A stretch of DNA of 42,120 bases from an uncultured Bacillota bacterium (lineage in GTDB: Bacteria > Bacillota_I > Bacilli_A > RF39 > UBA660). This document shows positions 15,987 to 24,965 of the stretch, piece by piece (position 1 is the first letter of the stretch; every line of letters begins with the position of its first letter). The notes under the pieces are model-generated. The model had not been told where the DNA came from. It ran no database searches and saw only the letters and a program-made list of their open reading frames with translations. The position numbers were made by a program, and so were the translations under genes. Where the stretch lies: NCBI GenBank assembly GCA_900317975.1, contig ONIZ01000009.1, positions 1 through 42,120 of the forward strand, in the 5' to 3' direction.

Positions 15987-17957
15987 TTATTCTATTGCTA
16001 GCCAATTATTTTTATTATGAACATTTATTATTGTTTGATTATTATTTTCTAAAACCTCTAAAAGATACATTTTTTTATTTATTCTACTATTTAATTGTAC
16101 CCTTTCTCTAGGTGTGATTTTTTTATTAATAACTCCTTTCATGAATATTCTTCCATTCTCTTTTTTATATTTAATATTACATTCATTTTTAAATAGTTTA
16201 TTTAAAATTTCTTCCACGCTACTTAATTGTTTTTTATCTTGCTGTGATAGACCAAATTCAAATTCTTTTATAGCTTCTTTATTATCTTCTTTTTCATGTA
16301 ATAATTCTATTTTTTCTACTGTATAATAAGTATATGATAAATCTATTAATGGCTTACTTTGTCTTTCAACTTCACCAGGCTTATAACAACTAAACTTTTT
16401 ATATAAGATTGTCTTTCTATAAATTGGATATCCAACTGTTGGAAAAATAATTGTTTTATAATGTAATTGTTTTACTTCTTCAGGTGTCATTAAATCTCTA
16501 CCAATTAAATTAGTACTTCTATCTCCATTATAGTTCATTAAAGAAATTGATTGCCTAACACTATTAGATTCTATTGTCTTTTTACCTAACATTTTAGAAA
16601 TAACTTCTGCAGTACTCATTGTATTTGTTTTTAAATAATAAGTTCCAGAATTATCTAATATTATCTGAGTTATTTCTTTACCATATACATTATCTAATTG
16701 AGAAAAAGACTGTATAAAAAAATGAAAATGCATACCCCTTGATCTAGCAACTGACACTATAGTTTCAATATCTGCTAAAGGAGGGCAATTAGCAAATTCA
16801 TCTAAAATAAAATCAATCTCTATTGGTATTTTTTTTTCTTTCTTACTATTTGAAAGTTTAACTAATTCTTTATATAAAAGGCCAACTATAATTGTTACTA
16901 ATTTATAGTAAGTTTTATCTTCATCTGGAACAATTATGTATAATGCTGTTGGTTCTTTTCCTAATATATTAAAATCAAAGTCACTACTACTTAATATATT
17001 AGCAACATTAATATCATCAAATAAACTCATTTTTTCACCGAACACACCTGTTATTGATTTATAAGTATTATCACTAGTAGATAATATACTAGTCAATGAA
17101 TCTTTTGATTTTTGACCATATTCTTTTTTTGAAATATATTTTTTAAATCTTAAAAAATTAGCTGATTCCATTGAACTATTTTGAAACTTACGAATAGATG
17201 TCATAGTAATTTGCTCTCTTTTAATTTTGTTATCTCTATATTCCTCTAGATAAAATCCAATTATTCCTTCTAATAAACTTTGAGCACTATTATTCCAAAA
17301 AGGATCATTCTGTTCTACTTTATCTTGCATAATCATATTGGCTAAAGATTTAATTAATCGATTAGTTTCTGCAAGACTACTCATAGCTATATTATTATAA
17401 TTTAATTTATCCTCTGCAGATATTTTCTTTTTATTTGATTTTGAAATATTATCTAAATATTTTTCATATTCAACTATTATTGGTTCTAATATATTAAGTT
17501 TATTGGATTTTTCAGGATGTCTAAAGTCTATAGTTAAAATATTATATCCATTTTGTTCAAACATTTTTGATGTAGTATGATATATTTCGCCTTTTGGATC
17601 AGTTACAAATACACTTCTTTTAATTTTAGCATTTGCTATAAAAGTACATGTAGGTATAACTGCTGTTACAGATTTACCGCTACCAGTACTTCCTAAATAA
17701 ACATAATGAGGTGTTTCTCTATCAAAATAAATTTTTTTCAAATTCTTACTAAAAAAAACAGGAAAACCTGCTTCATTAATATTATTTATATTTTCTTCAT
17801 TAAAGTTTTTCTTGATTTCCTTTATAGTTGCAAATCTTGCACTACCATATTCATTATCATTTTTAACTTTATGTTTCATCAATATAGGTTCTATAAAACT
17901 AAAAGTAAAAATAAATATTAAACATAAAATTATAACAATTATATACTCTATACTCAT
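15987..17957 (-). CDS. virD4: VirD4/TraG-type coupling protein of the conjugation system
   Basis: The 656-residue type IV coupling protein has an N-terminal membrane segment (about residues 4-25). The Walker A GSTGSGKS is at 89-96, and the Walker B region IDFILDEFANCPPLADIETI is near 380 with SVARSRGMHFHFFIQSFSQL after it. The conserved TraG/TraM-recognition region follows. It would dock the relaxase-bound DNA at the secretion channel and power its passage. It lies downstream of the SSB-like and relaxase genes, with AGGAGGT before the ATG. It is shorter at the N-terminus than coupling proteins with two membrane spans. Confidence 0.93.
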   Translation of the reverse strand: MSIEYIIVIILCLIFIFTFSFIEPILMKHKVKNDNEYGSARFATIKEIKKNFNEENINNINEAGFPVFFSKNLKKIYFDRETPHYVYLGSTGSGKSVTAVIPTCTFIANAKIKRSVFVTDPKGEIYHTTSKMFEQNGYNILTIDFRHPEKSNKLNILEPIIVEYEKYLDNISKSNKKKISAEDKLNYNNIAMSSLAETNRLIKSLANMIMQDKVEQNDPFWNNSAQSLLEGIIGFYLEEYRDNKIKREQITMTSIRKFQNSSMESANFLRFKKYISKKEYGQKSKDSLTSILSTSDNTYKSITGVFGEKMSLFDDINVANILSSSDFDFNILGKEPTALYIIVPDEDKTYYKLVTIIVGLLYKELVKLSNSKKEKKIPIEIDFILDEFANCPPLADIETIVSVARSRGMHFHFFIQSFSQLDNVYGKEITQIILDNSGTYYLKTNTMSTAEVISKMLGKKTIESNSVRQSISLMNYNGDRSTNLIGRDLMTPEEVKQLHYKTIIFPTVGYPIYRKTILYKKFSCYKPGEVERQSKPLIDLSYTYYTVEKIELLHEKEDNKEAIKEFEFGLSQQDKKQLSSVEEILNKLFKNECNIKYKKENGRIFMKGVINKKITPRERVQLNSRINKKMYLLEVLENNNQTIINVHNKNNWLAIE

Positions 17958-18064
17958 TTTACCTCCTCTGTTTTTTCACTCTAATTTTATCTAAATTAAA
18001 TATGTATAATATAATTAAAATTAATTTCTTGATATATAGCAATCACATAAATAGTTGCGTTTTT

Positions 18065-18346
18065 CTATAAAAATTTAAATAAGTCACAAACTATTCTTTG
18101 TCCCCATTTTGAATCAATATGACCACTTATTGCAATAGGCATTCCTACTTTACCTTTAAATATCTTATAATCATTTGTTTCAATATTAACTGAAATATTA
18201 TTTGGCTCTTGATTATAGTCTTCATCATTTGGAACAGATATTACAAAGTTAAGCATATCTTTATTAGCTACTCGAACTTTTCTTCCAATATATCTTATTC
18301 TACCAACCAATACTATTTCATTATGAATTGCAACTGGATATTTCAT
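18065..18346 (-). CDS. SSB-like OB-fold protein
   Basis: This 93-residue protein reads like a short OB-fold (NEIVLVGRIRYIGRKV, then MLNFVISVPND, then GKVGMPIAISGHIDSKWGQR). The pattern follows single-strand DNA-binding and PriB-type proteins but lacks a C-terminal acidic tail. It is distinct from the 124-residue SSB at 26786. A likely role is to coat or organise transferred DNA next to the coupling protein. The start has AAGGGGGG upstream, and a promoter lies at 18372-18400. Confidence 0.65.
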   Translation of the reverse strand: MKYPVAIHNEIVLVGRIRYIGRKVRVANKDMLNFVISVPNDEDYNQEPNNISVNIETNDYKIFKGKVGMPIAISGHIDSKWGQRIVCDLFKFL

Positions 18347-18542
18347 AGTATTCCCCCCTTCTTGGTAAAGGATAATATACTATTTACAAAATTTATGCAA
18401 ATGATGAATTTTAAAAATTTAAACAGAAATTTGAATGAATTTTTAATTTTATATTTTAAAATAATTCGAATTTTTATTTTTCACTAAGTAAAATTATATT
18501 TTTCTATTTTGAAAAAACAAATTTCATAAATTTTAAAAAAAG
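18347..18542. other. Very AT-rich intergenic gap, about 196 bp
   Basis: It contains the promoter at 18372-18400 and otherwise long A and T runs with few G or C bases. No gene or strong hairpin is visible; the AT richness could ease strand opening or act as an UP element. Confidence 0.4.
18372..18400 (-). promoter_or_regulatory. Promoter for SSB-like and virD4 genes
   Basis: On the minus strand TTGCAT (18400-18395), a 17-base spacer and TATTAT (18377-18372) precede the AAGGGGGG site of the SSB-like gene. Confidence 0.5.
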
Positions 18543-18908
18543 CTATAATTCATAATCTTTTTCTAAAAAATATTCATCATATTGTTCTTGGAATAAATAA
18601 TCCTTTAAATGTTCAGGAAAGATTTGAACTAATTTATAAGTTCTCATATTATATTGTTCTTCCCATAATACATCTGAAACAATTTCTTTATCTATTAATT
18701 TGTATAATACCTCTCTTGGTAAATCTGCAGATAAATAAACTGATTCTTTAGAAGGCTTATATACATCTTGTAAATTAATTGTTATATCACAATATGAGTC
18801 ATCTTCTGTAACTAATCCTAAATATATATTTCCTTCGGTTGCATATCTTCCTATTGTTATATATAAATAGTTATTATTTTCATCTTTCATTAATGGTTTT
18901 TTATCCAT
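18543..18908 (-). CDS. DUF4313-like protein
   Basis: The 121-residue soluble acidic protein contains IGRYATEGNIYLGLVTEDDS and then DITINLQDVYKPS. This fits the DUF4313 family, found in many Firmicutes mobile elements (ICEs, plasmids and phages) and without known function. It ends acidic (FLEKDYEL). It lies 11 bp after the relaxase gene and has a good AGGAGG site. Confidence 0.65.
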   Translation of the reverse strand: MDKKPLMKDENNNYLYITIGRYATEGNIYLGLVTEDDSYCDITINLQDVYKPSKESVYLSADLPREVLYKLIDKEIVSDVLWEEQYNMRTYKLVQIFPEHLKDYLFQEQYDEYFLEKDYEL

Positions 18909-18919
18909 AAAATACCTCC

Positions 18920-20203
18920 TTAATAATTTGTATTGCTATAATCTTTTTCTTCAAATAATTTTGAAAATTCTTTTTCAGCATCCTCTAGTTCTCTATTTAT
19001 TTTTAAAACCGCTTGATTAATCTTATATCGATTAACGTATCTCATTGGTGTCCTCATAGATAAATAATTTTTTAATATATTATGTTTATTAATTTTTTCT
19101 TTTTTATAATTGGAATACACCACTTCTTTAATAACATCATTTTCATGAATAGATGTTTTATATTCTTTTAAAGCATGATTAACAATTGTATTAAAAACAT
19201 AATTATTTAAATACTCAGTTTTCTTCTTTGAATAATCAAAATCATAATTTTTTAGATTGTTAGTTTCTGAAATGCTTTTAAAATAGTTATTCAACTCTTT
19301 TATAGACATTTTAAAATCCTGATACTTTGAATTAAGTTCAGGATTTTTTTTAGAAAATACATATTTTTTTATTTTATTGGTTAATTGTTGAATTTCTTTA
19401 TTATTTATTGAATTATATTTAATTCTAGTATTTTTACCATTTCTTTCTTTATACAACATCTCACCTAATCTCATAATATCTTCTTCTATTTCTAATTCTG
19501 GGATGTTCTTTAAAATATAATTTTGGTCATTTTCCCTAAAATATTTCTTTAATTCATCAATCTGTTTATTAGATTTAATTACTAATGGAGTAAAAATTTT
19601 TTCTTTTTCAATTACATGCTCTACTTCATTTTTTAGAAAGTTTAATTCTCTCTGAGAAAAGGTTCCTTTAATCCTATATTTAATTGAATTGTCTTTATAT
19701 CTAAAATTAGGCTTCTTTTCACAAAAAGATATATGAAAATGGAGATTATCAGTATTATTATGAAGTGAAAATTGATAACTCATATTTTTAATATCTACAA
19801 ATCTACATTTTATAAAGAACTTTGGCAGTATTTCTTTAGCTAACTTCTTTTCAAACTCTCTTATATTTATACTGGATTCAAGATAGTTTTCAGGAAATGA
19901 AATAATCATTTTATATACATTTGATTTTTCTATATATTTACAATATTGTTTTTGTCTTTTTACTTTATCTTCATTTGATATATATTCTCCATCTTCAAAA
20001 CACATATTCATCTTTTTATCTTTACCAATTGTTCCATCAAAGTAATCAAACATTGTTATTACTTTCTTTTTCTCGTTTGCATAATAATCAAACATATTTA
20101 ATACATCTCTTTTTACTTTTTCTTTACTATTAAATTTATATGTTAAATTATTAAAACTAGGTGTATATTGAGCTTTTACTACTACATGTGGGCTATTCAT
20201 CAT
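18920..20203 (-). CDS. mobL: Conjugative relaxase, MobL/MobP type
   Basis: The 427-residue protein starts MMNSPHVVVKAQYTPSFNNL. It carries the metal-binding histidine motif NLHFHISFCEKKP at 154-165 (His155, His157) typical of MobP-type relaxases of Firmicutes, with Tyr residues near 40-41 as candidates for the nucleophile. The C-terminal half is charged and helical. It would nick oriT, stay covalently bound to the 5' end and be taken to the channel by VirD4. Its start overlaps the stop of the ribbon-helix-helix-like gene by 11 bp. I am sure of relaxase function, less of the exact subfamily. Confidence 0.85.
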   Translation of the reverse strand: MMNSPHVVVKAQYTPSFNNLTYKFNSKEKVKRDVLNMFDYYANEKKKVITMFDYFDGTIGKDKKMNMCFEDGEYISNEDKVKRQKQYCKYIEKSNVYKMIISFPENYLESSINIREFEKKLAKEILPKFFIKCRFVDIKNMSYQFSLHNNTDNLHFHISFCEKKPNFRYKDNSIKYRIKGTFSQRELNFLKNEVEHVIEKEKIFTPLVIKSNKQIDELKKYFRENDQNYILKNIPELEIEEDIMRLGEMLYKERNGKNTRIKYNSINNKEIQQLTNKIKKYVFSKKNPELNSKYQDFKMSIKELNNYFKSISETNNLKNYDFDYSKKKTEYLNNYVFNTIVNHALKEYKTSIHENDVIKEVVYSNYKKEKINKHNILKNYLSMRTPMRYVNRYKINQAVLKINRELEDAEKEFSKLFEEKDYSNTNY

Positions 20204-20510
20204 AACTCTTCTTTACCTTTTCTTGTATTTTTTTTAATCCTATACTAATTTTTGGATTACTTGGTTCATCAATATCAAAATCTGAATACAATTGTTCCAT
20301 TAATACTTTTAAATAAAACAATCTTGATAATACTTTTTCCATACCATTTGATAATGATGAAACTTCATTTGATTCCTTAATATTTTGCATGCCTTTTAAT
20401 ATTAAAATATTAAGAGTATCACTTAGACCAATATTGTTTTCTTTCATATAATTTTTTACAAATGATTCTACTTCATCAGTTAATGTAATATTATGATAAT
20501 TTTTTCTCAT
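20193..20510 (-). CDS. Relaxosome accessory protein, RHH-like
   Basis: This 105-residue protein has an N-terminal strand-helix-helix pattern (YHNITLTDEVESFVKNYM, then GLSDTLNILILKGM) like MobC and CopG-type ribbon-helix-helix proteins, followed by a helical C-terminal tail. The ATG at 20510 is preferred, because GGGAG abuts the earlier ATG at 20519. It probably binds oriT and helps the relaxase. It overlaps both neighbouring genes. Confidence 0.6.
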   Translation of the reverse strand: MRKNYHNITLTDEVESFVKNYMKENNIGLSDTLNILILKGMQNIKESNEVSSLSNGMEKVLSRLFYLKVLMEQLYSDFDIDEPSNPKISIGLKKIQEKVKKSYDE

Positions 20511-20658
20511 CTCTATCATTCTCCCTATATATAGTCATTAATCCTTTATAAAGCAAATCGATAATCATAGTTCTAATAGTTACTCTTTTATTCTTTGCTT
20601 CAGCTACTATCCTATTCCATAATTCATACTCTATTTTAAAATGATAATCATGATACAT
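20491..20658 (-). CDS. Small RHH-like DNA-binding protein
   Basis: This 55-residue protein begins MYHDYHFKIEYELWNRIVAE and continues AKNKRVTIRTMIIDLLYKGL, a short strand then two helices as in Arc/CopG regulators. The ATG at 20658 has AAGGAGGT seven bases upstream; the longer ORF start at 20682 has none. It overlaps the next gene by 20 bp. It sits beside the candidate oriT and probably binds it as a relaxosome component or repressor. Confidence 0.6.
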   Translation of the reverse strand: MYHDYHFKIEYELWNRIVAEAKNKRVTIRTMIIDLLYKGLMTIYRENDRDEKKLS

Positions 20659-20682
20659 AATATACCTCCTTCCATGTGTCAT

Positions 20683-20898
20683 TTTTGTTGCAAAACTACT
20701 AAATCTTTAATTCTAAAAATAATGGGCATAAGATAAAAGGTACAGCAATACATAGTTTTCCTTATAAATTAAAGGAAATATTGTGTACCTTTCTTATTTC
20801 ACACTTGCGAAATTGACACAATTTGCGTTGCAAAAATTCATATTTATATAATTATTTCTTTATATATCAACGAAAATTCACGTTGCAACTCTGACACA
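20683..20898. other. Candidate oriT / relaxosome binding region
   Basis: This 216-bp gap lies between the peptidase gene and the relaxase accessory genes. It has a large composite inverted repeat: AAAGGTACA with TGTACCTTT, CAATA with TATTG inside it, and TTTCCTT with AAGGAAA at the tip (about 20738-20792). GTTGCAA occurs three times (near 20694, 20834 and 20882), and TGTGTCA or its complement occurs beside each. Position and repeats fit an oriT. The nick site cannot be named. Confidence 0.55.
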
Positions 20899-21786
20899 TT
20901 ATTTAGAAAAGTTAATTAAACTCATTCCATCAACATCTTTCCCTTTGTACTGAACTTGGTAGTGAAGATGGGAGCCAGTTGAGTAACCTGTCGTTCCTAC
21001 TTCTGCAATTTGCTGTCCAATTGTTACTGAATCGCCTATACTAACTAGATTACTTCCAGGAAAAAGATGAGCATACCAAACAACATATTCTTGACTTCCT
21101 ACAGGGCAATTAATCTTAATTTGATTTCCACCTGTTGCGGATGTATTAGTTACATTTTGACTTTGAGTAAAACTAACCCATATAACTTTTCCATTGCATG
21201 TTGAATATACAGGTGTATGATCCGGTGCTGAAAAATCCCACGCATTATGAACATCATATTTTCCAAACACTATTCTTTGTTCCATAAAAATAGACGTAAC
21301 ATTGTACATCTTATTAAAATCTATTGGTCTTCCAAAAGGCTTAGCTTGAACACTTTTTGATTGATTACTTTTATTAATTTCATTATCTTTACAAGCACTT
21401 AAGAAACTATATTTAGGTTCATTACATACTGTTGTTATTGGTTTTAATTTATTTGTTTCTTTATTTAAATTATCATCATATAATTCTGAATATGATTTAT
21501 TCGACTGACTTAAATAGACTATTCTTGTTAGTGGAACATAACCTAACCCTTGATGTAATTTTTCAGTTAATACTATTCTATATTTTGGTGCATATTCACT
21601 ATTATTTATGACATAATTATCTGTTAATAATTCACCATCTGTATCTGCACTACCAGTTATATCTGCTCCAAAAAAATCTAAAACCATTAGACATGGAATT
21701 AAAACAATTATAAATGTTATTATCATTCCTGCACTACTACCAAATATTAGTTTCTTAAATAACTTCTTTTTAATTTTATCTTTCAT
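20899..21786 (-). CDS. Membrane-anchored M23 peptidase of the transfer apparatus
   Basis: The 295-residue protein has a basic N-terminus, one membrane segment (about 18-38, GMIITFIIVLIPCLMVLDFF) and an extracellular C-terminal M23 (LytM) domain. The zinc and catalytic residues are visible: HNAWDFSAP (His180, Asp184), AHL (His240) and GSHLHYQV (His273, His275). It would cut peptide cross-links in peptidoglycan so that the conjugation channel can cross the wall, the role that VirB1-like hydrolases play. It follows the VirB4 and OB-fold genes in one operon. Confidence 0.88.
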   Translation of the reverse strand: MKDKIKKKLFKKLIFGSSAGMIITFIIVLIPCLMVLDFFGADITGSADTDGELLTDNYVINNSEYAPKYRIVLTEKLHQGLGYVPLTRIVYLSQSNKSYSELYDDNLNKETNKLKPITTVCNEPKYSFLSACKDNEINKSNQSKSVQAKPFGRPIDFNKMYNVTSIFMEQRIVFGKYDVHNAWDFSAPDHTPVYSTCNGKVIWVSFTQSQNVTNTSATGGNQIKINCPVGSQEYVVWYAHLFPGSNLVSIGDSVTIGQQIAEVGTTGYSTGSHLHYQVQYKGKDVDGMSLINFSK

Positions 21787-21793
21787 ACTTATC

Positions 21794-22240
21794 CTAACTA
21801 AAGCTATCTAACCAATCAGCTAAAGCTTTTTGTTCTAGATCATTCATATCCCATGACTCGGATTCACATATTAATTTTCCATTCCAATATTCATTGCCAT
21901 CTTTATCTACATAATACTTTTCTTCCATAATATCTTTAATAGCAATACTATTTATTTCAGTTACATGAATATAGTTTTGCCTATAACCTTTTTTATCTAC
22001 ATAAGCTTTTGGTATACCTTTAACAACAACATCCATATTTAGACTTAATTTTAAATATTGATTTATCCTTTTAGATACTCTTGCACTAAAATATGTTGGT
22101 CGAACTCTATTACTTCCATTACTATCAATGAAGAATTCAAATTGTTCTATATCAAAATAAATATATTCTTTATCAACATTGTCACGAATATTTGTTACTT
22201 TTCCATGATAAGTTATATAATCATGTATTTCACTCTCCAT
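21794..22240 (-). CDS. Putative OB-fold protein of the transfer operon
   Basis: This 148-residue soluble acidic protein has a first part (YHGKVTNIRDNVDKEYIYFD, then RPTYFSARVSKRINQY, then VVVKGIPKAYVDKKGYRQNY) with the strand order of an OB-fold. The C-terminal part is acidic and ends ALADWLDSFS. It sits between virB4 and the peptidase, separated from them by 1 and 7 bp. It may bind single-stranded DNA or assist the channel. The family is not recognised with certainty. Confidence 0.45.
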   Translation of the reverse strand: MESEIHDYITYHGKVTNIRDNVDKEYIYFDIEQFEFFIDSNGSNRVRPTYFSARVSKRINQYLKLSLNMDVVVKGIPKAYVDKKGYRQNYIHVTEINSIAIKDIMEEKYYVDKDGNEYWNGKLICESESWDMNDLEQKALADWLDSFS

Positions 22241-22241
22241 A

Positions 22242-24686
22242 CTATTTTAATTCTCCCATCATGATTACTTCTTCATCAGTTGCTTCAACTTTAAGTCTTA
22301 ATCTTTGTTTAGAATCAATAGTAAATAAGAATTCTCCTTGAGTACATTCCATTAAGAAAATCTTTTGCGTATCTGTTAAAGGATTTTGTTTAAACAATTC
22401 CAGATATGCTAACATATCATCTTCTTTCATCATTCCTACCATTTGATATTGGCAGTTATTAAAGATAGCTGTTGCATGTCTTATTATTGTACTATTACCT
22501 ACAAAGTCCTTTATAGATTGAGTTGCTACTACTAAAGCACCAGAATACTTTCTAATTCTTCTAGCAAGTTGACCAAAGTTTCTTAAAATAACTGGATTTT
22601 TATCATCAATAAATAAATGAAATTCATCAGCAATTATCATTATATGTTTTCTATCTTTTACCTCTTTTTTATCATTTAATATCTTATTTGAAACAATACT
22701 ATTATTTAAGAATGTAAGTAGATTTAATGTTTGAGTATTAATAATTCTTTGATTCTCAGAATATAGTAATTCTTGTAAATTAAATGCTATTAAATTATTT
22801 TCAAGATTGACTGTTGTATATCCATCAAATAAGAATGAGTCCGTACCAGTTAAAAATCTTGATAATAATATTTCTAATTGATTTATAATTCTAATCTGTT
22901 CTTCAGAATTAATTGTCATTTTATATTTTGGTAAGAAATTATATAAATCAGAAAATATCGGATATTCTTCTGGTTTCATATTTTCTAAAGTATTAATAGA
23001 TGTATTCTTAAATATACCTTTTTCATTGTATAGTTTTTCGACTATTGCAAGTAACATAACTAATTCTTTTTCAGTTATACTTTCAAAAGCTGTTTTAAAG
23101 AAAGCTTCAAGAAAACCTAGATGTTTTGCTAAAGGACAATCTGTTTCCTTATCAGAATGTTCTTCATCGTCACTAGCTATATATCTAATCTGTAATGGAT
23201 TAATAATTCCTCCACTTTTTGAATAAAGATCAATATATTCTCCTCCATTTGATTCAACGATTGACTTATATTCTCTTTCAGCATCAAATATAAATATTTT
23301 TGTATTTCTAGCAAACTCATTAATAATCATTTTCTTCATTGTGAAAGACTTACCTCCGCCAGTTGAAGCAATGATTGCCATATTATGAGATGTCCTAGAA
23401 CTATTTAAAATAAATTGATCATAGTAAATTGGTAAAGCTGTATGAATATCTCTTCCCATATGATAACCAGTTGAATCATTGAAGTTTGTCATAGTAAAAG
23501 GAAATCCAGCACTAATTGTTAATGTAGGTAAGTAAAAAGCATAATCTTTAAAACTTTTATTAGTAATATCATAAACTTGCCATGCCTCCATTTGTCTACA
23601 TCTTGGAATATCTAATTTTATTTGATATGCATCTGCTATTAATCTTAAATCTCTGATAGTTTCTTCTCTATACTTTTTATTACCTTCAACTACAATTACT
23701 AATGAAACCTCTTTAATTTTTTCATTACCATTTTTAATATCTTGCATTAAATACTGAAAGTTTTCTTTTTGAGTATCTAATTCAGTCGCATCACTTAATT
23801 TTCTAGTTGTATTTCTATCAGTTAATAAGAATTGATATTGAGCATTTACCCATTTAATTAAATCTTCTTGTGATAAAGAATCTTTTATTGAAATTGATAC
23901 TCTAACACCTGGATAATTAAATATTTGCTCAAAAAATAACTTCTTAATAAAGGGAGCAATATTCTTTATCGTTAACATTTGAATTTCTTTTCCATCCATT
24001 ATTAATCTATCAATTCTTTCTGAAAAATTAATAGGACTTGTTAACAAAGGTAAATCAGACCAAACTAATTCATCTACACTATTACTTGATAAATAAACAT
24101 TACATAAAAACTTATATATTTCTAATTTATTAACTACACTAGTAAGATTAATTCTAGGATTAACATTCATACAAATTTGTTTTACTTCATCTATTTGTTT
24201 ATTTAATATATTTGTATCTTGTGCAATTATAACTAGGAAATATTTTGAAGCTAATGTTTTATTTTCATATTCTAATTGTCTGATCTTTTCTAATTGACCT
24301 TCAAGTAATTTTAGTTTACTCTCTTCATTCTTAAACTGCTCTATTCTTTTTTCAAGATTAATTTTATTTTCATTAAGATTTAATCTTTCATCTAATTTAT
24401 AATATCTAATATTTAATTTTGGTATTTGATAAAATGATTTAAACAATTGAAAAAATATATTTTTCTCATGATTACTTGTTAAAGACAAATCAATTGCACT
24501 TACTTCTAATATACAAGCAACTTCACCAGTCTTTAACAATAATAATCCCTCATTATTAATATCTTTAATATTAGACATATAAGTAGAGTTTTTAATTCTC
24601 TTTTTCATTTTTCCAACTGATTCATATTTATTTGTTTTTTCATTTACTTTTTTAATTTTTTCTAATTTCTTAATATCATTAGCCAT
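22242..24686 (-). CDS. virB4: VirB4-type conjugation ATPase
   Basis: The 814-residue protein has the VirB4/TraE/ConE layout: a coiled N-terminal domain (about 80-200) and a C-terminal ATPase with Walker A ASTGGGKSFTMKK near 445 and Walker B IMIIADEFHLFIDD near 690, followed by VATQSIKDFVG. It drives assembly and use of the type IV secretion channel. The start is the ATG at 24686 (MANDIKKLEK) with GGAG seven bases upstream; it overlaps the end of the VirB3-like gene by 8 bp. Length is usual for the family. Confidence 0.93.
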   Translation of the reverse strand: MANDIKKLEKIKKVNEKTNKYESVGKMKKRIKNSTYMSNIKDINNEGLLLLKTGEVACILEVSAIDLSLTSNHEKNIFFQLFKSFYQIPKLNIRYYKLDERLNLNENKINLEKRIEQFKNEESKLKLLEGQLEKIRQLEYENKTLASKYFLVIIAQDTNILNKQIDEVKQICMNVNPRINLTSVVNKLEIYKFLCNVYLSSNSVDELVWSDLPLLTSPINFSERIDRLIMDGKEIQMLTIKNIAPFIKKLFFEQIFNYPGVRVSISIKDSLSQEDLIKWVNAQYQFLLTDRNTTRKLSDATELDTQKENFQYLMQDIKNGNEKIKEVSLVIVVEGNKKYREETIRDLRLIADAYQIKLDIPRCRQMEAWQVYDITNKSFKDYAFYLPTLTISAGFPFTMTNFNDSTGYHMGRDIHTALPIYYDQFILNSSRTSHNMAIIASTGGGKSFTMKKMIINEFARNTKIFIFDAEREYKSIVESNGGEYIDLYSKSGGIINPLQIRYIASDDEEHSDKETDCPLAKHLGFLEAFFKTAFESITEKELVMLLAIVEKLYNEKGIFKNTSINTLENMKPEEYPIFSDLYNFLPKYKMTINSEEQIRIINQLEILLSRFLTGTDSFLFDGYTTVNLENNLIAFNLQELLYSENQRIINTQTLNLLTFLNNSIVSNKILNDKKEVKDRKHIMIIADEFHLFIDDKNPVILRNFGQLARRIRKYSGALVVATQSIKDFVGNSTIIRHATAIFNNCQYQMVGMMKEDDMLAYLELFKQNPLTDTQKIFLMECTQGEFLFTIDSKQRLRLKVEATDEEVIMMGELK

Positions 24687-24960
24687 TTGCAATCTCCTCT
24701 TTTTCATAAGTAAAATCTTTTACTCTCAAAAGATACATAAATAACATTCCAAAAATTTTATACATTCGATTCTTTTTAGATACAGATATTGGAATCATTA
24801 AAAATGCTCCTATTGTAAAAAATACTAATGCAAATATTTTAAATTTAGTAAATGAAAATAATATTAAAAAAATAAAAAGAATTGGTAATCCAACATATAA
24901 GTCTTGCATTTCTATATATTTACCTAAAGTCTTTTTAACACTTCTTATAGTTATATACAA
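24679..24960 (-). CDS. VirB3/PrgI-like membrane protein
   Basis: The 93-residue protein has two adjacent membrane segments (about residues 20-40 and 40-60; LPILFIFLILFSFTKF, then FALVFFTIGAFLMIPIS) and a basic tail, as in VirB3/PrgI-type proteins always found before virB4. The start is probably the TTG at 24960, eight bases after GAAGGAG; the ATG at 24969 overlaps the ribosome site. Confidence 0.7.
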   Translation of the reverse strand: MYITIRSVKKTLGKYIEMQDLYVGLPILFIFLILFSFTKFKIFALVFFTIGAFLMIPISVSKKNRMYKIFGMLFMYLLRVKDFTYEKEEIANG

Positions 24961-24965
24961 AATAA

